A program made the translations under genes and the position numbers. Positions 5,994 through 10,580 of a stretch of DNA of 10,580 nt are shown here, piece by piece. The notes below the pieces were generated by a model. The model was not told the DNA's origin, did not search any database, and saw nothing but the letters and a program-made list of their open reading frames with translations. How positions within the stretch are numbered: position 1 is the first letter of the stretch; every line of letters begins with the position of its first letter. Source of the stretch: Bacillota bacterium (GTDB lineage Bacteria > Bacillota > Sulfobacillia > Thermaerobacterales > Thermaerobacteraceae); contig QGUQ01000037.1 in the NCBI GenBank assembly GCA_003242195.1, positions 1-10,580 of the forward strand. The letters are read 5' to 3'.

Positions 5994-7046
5994 ATGGACG
6001 TTGGTGCCGATCTGGCCGAGCGGCTGGCCGCCGTCGACGAGGTGGAACGAAGGGCGCTGGCCGCCATCGCCGGTGCCCGCGACATGCAGGAGCTGGAGCG
6101 GGTCCGGGTGGAGCAGCTGGGCAAGAAGGGAGCGGTGAGCCAGCTCCTGCGCCAGATGGGCTCGTTGCCGCCCGACCTGCGTCCCGCCTTCGGCCGGCGG
6201 GCCAACGAGGCACGGCGGGTGGTGGAAGAAGCCCTGGAACGGCGGCGGCGGGAGCTGGCTGCCGCCGAGAAGCAGCGGCGCCTGGAGGCGGAGACGGTGG
6301 ACGTCACGCTGCCCGGGCGCCCGGTGCGGCTGGGCCGCCGCCACCCCCTGCGGCGGGTGGAGCTGGAGATCATCGAGATCTTCCGCGGCATGGGGTTCAC
6401 CGTGGCCGAGGGGCCCGAGGTGGAGTACGACTATTACAACTTCGAGGCCCTCAACATCCCGCCGGACCACCCGGCCCGGGACATGCACGACACCTTCTAC
6501 CTCACGGACCGCATCCTGCTGCGGACCCACACGTCGCCCGTGCAGGTGCGCTACATGCGGTCGAAGGCGCCGGAACTGCCGGTGCGCATCATCGCGCCGG
6601 GCCGGGTCTACCGGCGGGACGACGACGCCACCCACTCGCCCATGTTCCACCAGGTGGAGGGGCTGCTGGTGGACCGCGGGATCAGCTTCGCCCACTTGAA
6701 GGGCACCCTGGCGGAGTTCGCCCGGCGCATGTTCGGGGAGCGGACCCGCTACCGCTTTCGGCCGAGCTACTTCCCCTTCACCGAGCCCAGCGCCGAGATG
6801 GACGTGTCGTGTCCCATCTGTGACGGCGATGGTTGCCGCACCTGCGGGGGCACCGGCTGGATCGAGATCCTGGGGTCGGGCATGGTCCACCCGGCGGTGC
6901 TGCGGGAAGGCGGGTATGACCCCGAGGAGGTAACGGGCTTCGCCTTCGGTATGGGCCCGGAGCGCATCGCCATGATCAAGTACGGCATCGACGACCTACG
7001 CCTGTTCTTCCAGAACGACCTGCGCTTCCTGCGCCAGTTCGCGTGA
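5994..7046 (+). CDS. pheS: Phenylalanyl-tRNA synthetase alpha subunit
   Basis: Catalytic alpha subunit of the (alpha-beta)2 enzyme that charges tRNA-Phe with phenylalanine in the cytosol. The product is 350 aa, a normal length. An N-terminal antiparallel coiled-coil arm (about 1-95) is rich in Glu, Arg and Leu. The class II core follows: motif 1 region HPLRRVELEIIEIFRGMGF, then VAEGPEVEYDYYNFEALNIP and HDTFYL. Motif 2 is around RIIAPGRVYRRDDDATHSP with MFHQVEG. A Cys-rich insert, CPICDGDGCRTCGGTGW, precedes EILGSGMVHPAVL, as in many bacterial PheS. Motif 3 is FAFGMGPERIAMIKYGIDDLR. GGGGAGG at 5980-5986 is seven bases before ATG 5994; ATG 5991 is only four bases away. The frame is open back to GTG 5703, but that stretch is the T-box leader. 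pheT follows after 45 bases, so the two are expected to be co-transcribed under T-box control. Confidence 0.96.
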   Translation: MDVGADLAERLAAVDEVERRALAAIAGARDMQELERVRVEQLGKKGAVSQLLRQMGSLPPDLRPAFGRRANEARRVVEEALERRRRELAAAEKQRRLEAETVDVTLPGRPVRLGRRHPLRRVELEIIEIFRGMGFTVAEGPEVEYDYYNFEALNIPPDHPARDMHDTFYLTDRILLRTHTSPVQVRYMRSKAPELPVRIIAPGRVYRRDDDATHSPMFHQVEGLLVDRGISFAHLKGTLAEFARRMFGERTRYRFRPSYFPFTEPSAEMDVSCPICDGDGCRTCGGTGWIEILGSGMVHPAVLREGGYDPEEVTGFAFGMGPERIAMIKYGIDDLRLFFQNDLRFLRQFA

Positions 7047-7091
7047 AGGACAGCCGGAAGGACGATGACGTGACCGGGAGGAGCCAGAGCC

Positions 7092-9599
7092 GTGCGCGTG
7101 CCGTTGGAATGGCTGCGGGAGATGATCGACGTCGAGGAGACACCGGAGGAACTGGCCGAGCTCCTGACGGGCGTCGGCCTGGAGGTGGACGCCGTCGAGC
7201 GCGTCGCCCCGGAGGCGGGCGGGGTGGTGGCCGGCCGGGTGCTGGCGGTGGAACCCCACCCGGACGCCGCCCGGCTCTGGGTGTGCCGGGTGGACGCCGG
7301 GTCGCGGGCCGGCACCGTCACCATCGTAACCGGCGCGCCCAACGTGCGGGCGGGCATGGCGGTGGCCGTGGCGTTGCCCGGTGCCGTGTTGCCGGGGGGC
7401 GTCCGGGTCGAGGCCCGGGACCTGCGCGGCGTGACCTCCACCGGCATGATCTGTTCCCTCCACGAGCTGGGCTTGGGGGACCAGCCTGCAGACCGGGAGG
7501 GCATTGCGGACCTGGAGGAGGTCTTGCCGGGTGATGTCCCCGCTCCGGGTACCGACCTGGCCGGTCTCCTGGGCTGGGGCGAGCCGGTGCTGGTCCTCAG
7601 CCTGACGCCCAACCTGGCCGCCCACTGCCAGAGCATCCTGGGCGTGGCCCGGGAGCTGGCGGCGGTGACGGGCCGACCGCTGCGGGTTCCCGGAGGGGGG
7701 AAGACCGCCGGGGCAGGGGAGGCATCGGGGCCCGCGGCCCCCGGGCCGGCCGGGGACGGGAGCGGCCCGGGCGGGCCATCGGCCGGCGACGCGGCCTCCC
7801 GGGTGCGGGTGGTGATCGAGGAACCGGAGGGGTGCGCCCTCTACGTGGCACGGGTCCTGGAAGACGTGCGCCCCGGCGGGTCACCCCTGTGGCTGCGGCG
7901 GCGGCTGGTGGCCGCCGGCATGCGACCCATCGACCGCATCGTCGACGTCACCAACTACGTCATGCTGGAGCTGGGCCAGCCCCTGCACGCCTTCGACCTG
8001 GATGCCGTGCGGGAGCACACCGTCGTCGTCCGTGCCGCCCGGGAGGGAGAACGCCTGGTGACCCTGGACGGGCGGGAGCGCCGGCTGGCTGCCGGAGACC
8101 TGGTGATCGCCGACCCGGAGCGGGCCCTGGGCCTGGCCGGGGTGATGGGCGGAGAGAACTCCGAGATCTCGGCCTCGACCCGGGCGGTGCTGCTGGAGTC
8201 CGCCTGGTTCGACCCGCGGCGGGTGCGGGTGACGGCTCGCCGCCACGGGTTGCGCACCGAGGCCGCCCTGCGCTTCGAGAAGGGCGTGGACCCGGCCGGC
8301 GTCCGGGCGGCCGCGGACCGGGCGATGGAGCTGCTGGCCGCCGTCGGGGCCGGTCGGCCCGTCGCCGGCGGAGCGGAGGCGGTGGCCCGGGAGTTCCAGC
8401 CCCGTCGCCTGCCCTGGCGGCCGGAGCGCATCCGGCAGTGGCTGGGGGCGGAGCTGGACGACGACACCATCGCCGGCCTGCTGGCCCGCCTGGGCTTCTC
8501 CGTCGACCGCGGGGCCGGGACGGTCACCGTGCCCAGCTTCCGAACCGACATCGAGGGCGAGGTGGACCTGGCGGAAGAAGTGGGCCGCCTGTACGGCTAC
8601 AACCGCATCCCGGCCGTCCTCCCGCCCGGCCGGCCGGCGGGCGACGAGGTCTCACCCCTCCTCCGGCTGACCTGGCGGGTGCGGGAGTTTCTGGCCGAGG
8701 CGGGCCTGCAGGAGGTCGTCAGCTGGGCCTTCACCCGCCCGGAGGTCTGGGACGCCTTGCGCCTGCCTCCGGATCACCCGTGGCGCCGGGCCATCCCGTT
8801 GTTGCATCCGCTGACGGAAGAACACAGCCTGTTGCGTACGACGCTGCTGCCGGGGCTGCTGGACGTCCTGGCCTTCAACGCGCGGCGCCAGCAGTCCGGG
8901 GCGCTGGTCTATGACGTGTCGGCGGTGTTCCGCCCGGGTGAGCTGCCCTTGCGGGAGCTGCCCGAGGAGCCGGTGATGATCGGGCTGGCGGGCTACGGCG
9001 TGGTGGGGCCCCTGCACTGGGCAGAGGGGCCGCTACCCGTGGACTTCTTCACCCTCAAGGGCGTGGTGGAGGAACTGCTGGCTCGCCTGGGGATCCCCGG
9101 GGACCGCTGCCGCTGGGAGCGGGCCGCCGAGCCGTGGCTTCACCCGGGCCGGGCGGCCCGGTTGTGGGTCGGCGATACGGAGGTTGGCTGGCTCGGCGAG
9201 CTCCACCCGGACGTGGCGGAGGCGTGGGACGCAGGCTCGCGGGTGGTGGCGGCGGAACTGGACCTGCGGGCGCTGGCAGCCCACGCGCGGCTGGTACCCT
9301 CGTACCGGCCGGTGCCGCGGTTCCCGGCGGTGCGACGGGACATCGCCGTCCTGGCCCCCGAGGGCCTGCCCGCCGCGGCCATCGAGGAGCGCATCCGGGC
9401 CGAGGCCGGCGAGCTCCTGGAGGACGTACGGCTGTTCGATCTCTATCGTGGCGATCCGGTCCCTCCCGGTCAGGTCAGCCTGGCCTTCGCCCTGACCTAC
9501 CGTGCGGCCGACCGCACGCTGACCGACGAGGAGGTCGACGCCCTCCACGCCCGGGTGCGGGATGCCCTGGCGAGCATGGGGCTCACGCCTCGGTCCTAA
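7092..9599 (+). CDS. pheT: Phenylalanyl-tRNA synthetase beta subunit
   Basis: Beta subunit of phenylalanyl-tRNA synthetase, supplying tRNA binding and editing of Tyr-tRNA-Phe. The product is 835 aa, at the upper end for bacteria. Domains: an N-terminal segment MRVPLEWLREMI; an EMAP/OB-fold tRNA-binding domain (about 40-152, with GRVLAVEPHPDAARL and GAPNVRAG); a B3/4 editing domain (about 237-400, with MRPIDRIVDVTNYVMLELG and LAGVMGG); a B5 domain (about 405-480, ending EEVGRLYGYNRIP); a catalytic-like core (about 490-690); and a C-terminal FDX-ACB anticodon-binding domain (about 735-835, starting YRPVPRFPAVRRDIAVL). Residues 201-236 are a Gly/Pro/Ala-rich linker between the OB and B3/4 regions. 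GTG 7092 is supported by GGGAGGAG at 7076-7083, eight bases upstream, and by alignment of the usual start. No disruption is seen. Confidence 0.97.
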   Translation: MRVPLEWLREMIDVEETPEELAELLTGVGLEVDAVERVAPEAGGVVAGRVLAVEPHPDAARLWVCRVDAGSRAGTVTIVTGAPNVRAGMAVAVALPGAVLPGGVRVEARDLRGVTSTGMICSLHELGLGDQPADREGIADLEEVLPGDVPAPGTDLAGLLGWGEPVLVLSLTPNLAAHCQSILGVARELAAVTGRPLRVPGGGKTAGAGEASGPAAPGPAGDGSGPGGPSAGDAASRVRVVIEEPEGCALYVARVLEDVRPGGSPLWLRRRLVAAGMRPIDRIVDVTNYVMLELGQPLHAFDLDAVREHTVVVRAAREGERLVTLDGRERRLAAGDLVIADPERALGLAGVMGGENSEISASTRAVLLESAWFDPRRVRVTARRHGLRTEAALRFEKGVDPAGVRAAADRAMELLAAVGAGRPVAGGAEAVAREFQPRRLPWRPERIRQWLGAELDDDTIAGLLARLGFSVDRGAGTVTVPSFRTDIEGEVDLAEEVGRLYGYNRIPAVLPPGRPAGDEVSPLLRLTWRVREFLAEAGLQEVVSWAFTRPEVWDALRLPPDHPWRRAIPLLHPLTEEHSLLRTTLLPGLLDVLAFNARRQQSGALVYDVSAVFRPGELPLRELPEEPVMIGLAGYGVVGPLHWAEGPLPVDFFTLKGVVEELLARLGIPGDRCRWERAAEPWLHPGRAARLWVGDTEVGWLGELHPDVAEAWDAGSRVVAAELDLRALAAHARLVPSYRPVPRFPAVRRDIAVLAPEGLPAAAIEERIRAEAGELLEDVRLFDLYRGDPVPPGQVSLAFALTYRAADRTLTDEEVDALHARVRDALASMGLTPRS

Positions 9600-9605
9600 G
9601 GCGAG

Positions 9606-9640
9606 CCGGTGGCCCGGGTTCAGGGAACCCGGGCCACCGG
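9606..9640 (+). terminator. Perfect 15-bp hairpin after pheT
   Basis: CCGGTGGCCCGGGTT (9606-9620) and AACCCGGGCCACCGG (9626-9640) are exact complements around a five-base loop CAGGG, starting seven bases after the pheT stop. The only downstream T-run is the TTT of CGGTTTGCC at 9649-9651. A transcript end, processing site or mRNA-stabilising structure between pheT and zapA is plausible. A dispersed extragenic palindrome is the alternative. Confidence 0.65.
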
Positions 9641-9650
9641 CGGCGCGGTT

Positions 9651-9720
9651 TGCCGATGCCCGGCGACGGCGGGGGCCTCCGGGTGTTGGCCAGCGCGGAG
9701 CCTGCCGGTGCCCGGCGACG
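9651..9720. repeat. Imperfect 18-base direct repeat, 52-base period
   Basis: The 18 bases at 9651-9668 recur at 9703-9720 with a single A/G difference; the shared core is TGCCCGGCGACG. The second copy folds into GCCGG-TGC-CCGGC (9704-9716), while the first has one mismatch in that stem. The repeat lies in the 213-base non-coding gap 9600-9812 before zapA, which otherwise shows only the 15-bp hairpin. Its role is unknown; it may be chance or remnants of a small duplication. Confidence 0.4.
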
Positions 9721-9812
9721 CGGGCGGGTGCGGCGGGCAGCGCCTTTTCTTGCCATCGCGGAGCAGGAAACCCGGCGGCATGTCCGAAGGAGTAAGGCGG
9801 GAGGGCCGGGAC

Positions 9813-10184
9813 ATGGGAGAGATGCGATCGACCACCGGTGAAACGGAGCGGGAAGGCGCCACCCACCGGGTGACGGTGAAGATCTTCGGCGAGGAATACG
9901 TGCTGCGCGGTGACGCCAAGCCCGCTTACATGGAACGGCTGGCGGACATGGTCGATCGCCGCATGAACGAGATCGCCAAGCGCCACCCGCGGCTGGGCAT
10001 CACGCGCATCGCGGTGCTGACCGCCATCAACCTGGCGGACGAGCTGACCAAGCTGGAGGAGCAGTACCAGCGCGTGCTCGGAATGCTGGAAAAGGAATGG
10101 GACCGGCGCAAGCGCGAGCTGAACGGTCGCCTCGCCACGGCGCCAGCCGCGTCACCGCCGGCCCGGAACGGGGAGAAGGCTTGA
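9813..10184 (+). CDS. zapA: Cell division protein ZapA
   Basis: Small cytosolic protein that binds FtsZ and promotes filament bundling in the division ring. From ATG 9813 the product is 123 aa. The ZapA head reads HRVTVKIFGEEYVLRG followed by YMERLADMVDRRMNEI. A helix follows, GITRIAVLTAINLADELTKLEEQYQRVL, which begins the C-terminal coiled coil, and the tail is short, basic and then Ala/Pro-rich. ATG 9813 is chosen because GGGAGGG (9799-9805) lies seven bases upstream. The in-frame ATGs at 9780 and 9822 have poorer spacing, and the longer open frame back to 9609 runs through the palindrome and repeat and has no family similarity. Following pheT and preceding polX is the usual Firmicute order. 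The stop overlaps the polX start. Confidence 0.92.
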   Translation: MGEMRSTTGETEREGATHRVTVKIFGEEYVLRGDAKPAYMERLADMVDRRMNEIAKRHPRLGITRIAVLTAINLADELTKLEEQYQRVLGMLEKEWDRRKRELNGRLATAPAASPPARNGEKA

Positions 10185-10580
10185 ACGGGAAGTCCGGCGA
10201 TCGGCAGGAGATCACCAACAAGACCGTCGCCGCGCTGCTGGAGGAAATCGCGGATCTGGTCGAGATCGACGGCACGGACGCCCGCAAGGCAGGGTCGTAC
10301 CGCCGGGCGGCCCGCACCGTCTCCGGCCTGCGGGAGGATCTCTGGGCCTACGTGGCGGAGGACCGCCTGGAGGAGTTGCCCGGGATCGGGCCGGCCATCG
10401 CGGCCAAGATCCGCGACTTCTACCAGCGCGGCTCCACGCGGTTGCTGGACGAGCTGCGGGTGCGCATCCCGGAGGGTGTCCGTGCCCTTCTCGCCGTGCC
10501 GGGACTGGGCCCCCGCACGCTGGGCCGGCTGTACCGGGGGGGGGGGGCCCCCCCGCCGGCCGCCCTGCCGGCCGTGCGGG
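10181..10580 (+). CDS. polX: DNA polymerase X family protein, N-terminal part (3' end outside window)
   Basis: Start of a bacterial family X DNA polymerase, a repair enzyme usually of about 570 aa with a C-terminal PHP exonuclease domain; only about 133 residues are inside the window. TTG at 10181-10183 overlaps the zapA stop (TTGA), with GGGGAG (10170-10175) five bases upstream, so translation is probably coupled. Visible parts are the polymerase-beta-like N-terminal helical domain (TNKTVAALLEEIADLVEIDG ... YRRAARTV) and two helix-hairpin-helix DNA-binding motifs, LEELPGIGPAIAAKI (63-77) and LLAVPGLGPRTLGRLY (103-118). The palm and PHP domains are not visible. From residue 119 the frame runs through G12C7 and encodes Gly-Gly-Gly-Ala-Pro-Pro-Pro, unlike the family's usual helix here. 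An indel or assembly error is possible. mutS2 often follows polX in this order, but nothing here tests that. Confidence 0.88.
   Translation, partial: MNGKSGDRQEITNKTVAALLEEIADLVEIDGTDARKAGSYRRAARTVSGLREDLWAYVAEDRLEELPGIGPAIAAKIRDFYQRGSTRLLDELRVRIPEGVRALLAVPGLGPRTLGRLYRGGGAPPPAALPAVR
10536..10554. repeat. G12C7 homopolymer tract inside polX
   Basis: Twelve G (10536-10547) are followed directly by seven C (10548-10554), making a 14-base self-complementary core. It lies within the coding frame of polX just after the second helix-hairpin-helix motif and 26 bases from the window end. Such tracts are prone to replication slippage and to sequencing or assembly error. Confidence 0.85.

Noticed and set aside
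9609..9812. N-terminal extension of ZapA from 9609
   Set aside because: It would translate through the 15-bp palindrome and the direct repeat, has no ZapA similarity, and ATG 9813 has a well-placed ribosome binding site.
9600..9812. A riboswitch or small RNA gene between pheT and zapA
   Set aside because: Apart from one hairpin and a short repeat I recognise no riboswitch core, promoter or T-tract terminator.
1..10580. CRISPR array, transposon, prophage or toxin-antitoxin module
   Set aside because: No regularly spaced repeats, transposase or phage motifs, terminal inverted repeats or small paired ORFs with supporting signals were seen; the genes are housekeeping apart from bpsA.

Overview
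The window is very GC-rich and gene-dense, and most of it is housekeeping. It looks like a thermophilic, high-GC member of the Firmicutes/Clostridia, with Thermaerobacter or a close relative as my best guess. Four things point there: the gene order ktrB-ktrA-spoU ... pheS-pheT-zapA-polX, a Firmicute-style T-box leader in front of pheS, strong GGAGG-type ribosome binding sites, and a branched-chain polyamine synthase (BpsA), a family concentrated in thermophiles. The taxonomic call is inference; no database was searched.

Layout. Positions 2-2953 (plus strand) hold the 3' part of ktrB (K+ channel subunit), ktrA (its RCK gating subunit) and a SpoU-family RNA methyltransferase, all closely spaced. 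Positions 3141-4190 (minus strand) hold bpsA, convergent with spoU and divergent from ychF. The 3' side of bpsA has a nested hairpin touching its stop codon. Its 5' side has a plausible promoter whose -35 hexamer is the loop of a perfect 8-bp inverted repeat. Positions 4358-5512 (plus) hold ychF, an Obg-related P-loop ATPase, with an ambiguous start. Positions 5501-5990 hold a promoter overlapping the end of ychF and a Phe-specific T-box leader with UUC specifier, UGGU T-box bulge and an intrinsic terminator. Positions 5994-9599 hold pheS and pheT, the two subunits of phenylalanyl-tRNA synthetase. Positions 9600-9812 are non-coding and carry a perfect 15-bp hairpin and a short direct repeat. 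Positions 9813-10184 hold zapA, and polX begins at 10181 with a 4-base overlap and runs off the end.

How the parts work together. KtrB and KtrA form a K+ uptake system. The T-box couples pheST transcription to uncharged tRNA-Phe. zapA (FtsZ-ring assembly) and polX (repair polymerase with PHP exonuclease) follow pheST, as in many Firmicutes. bpsA breaks an otherwise co-directional Firmicute-like order and is the least ordinary gene here.

I found no CRISPR array, tRNA/rRNA gene, insertion sequence or phage gene. I do not see a wholly new system. The points most worth following are the bpsA insertion and its promoter repeat, the ychF start, the extra hairpins in the pheST leader, the 15-bp palindrome after pheT, and the G12C7 tract inside polX.
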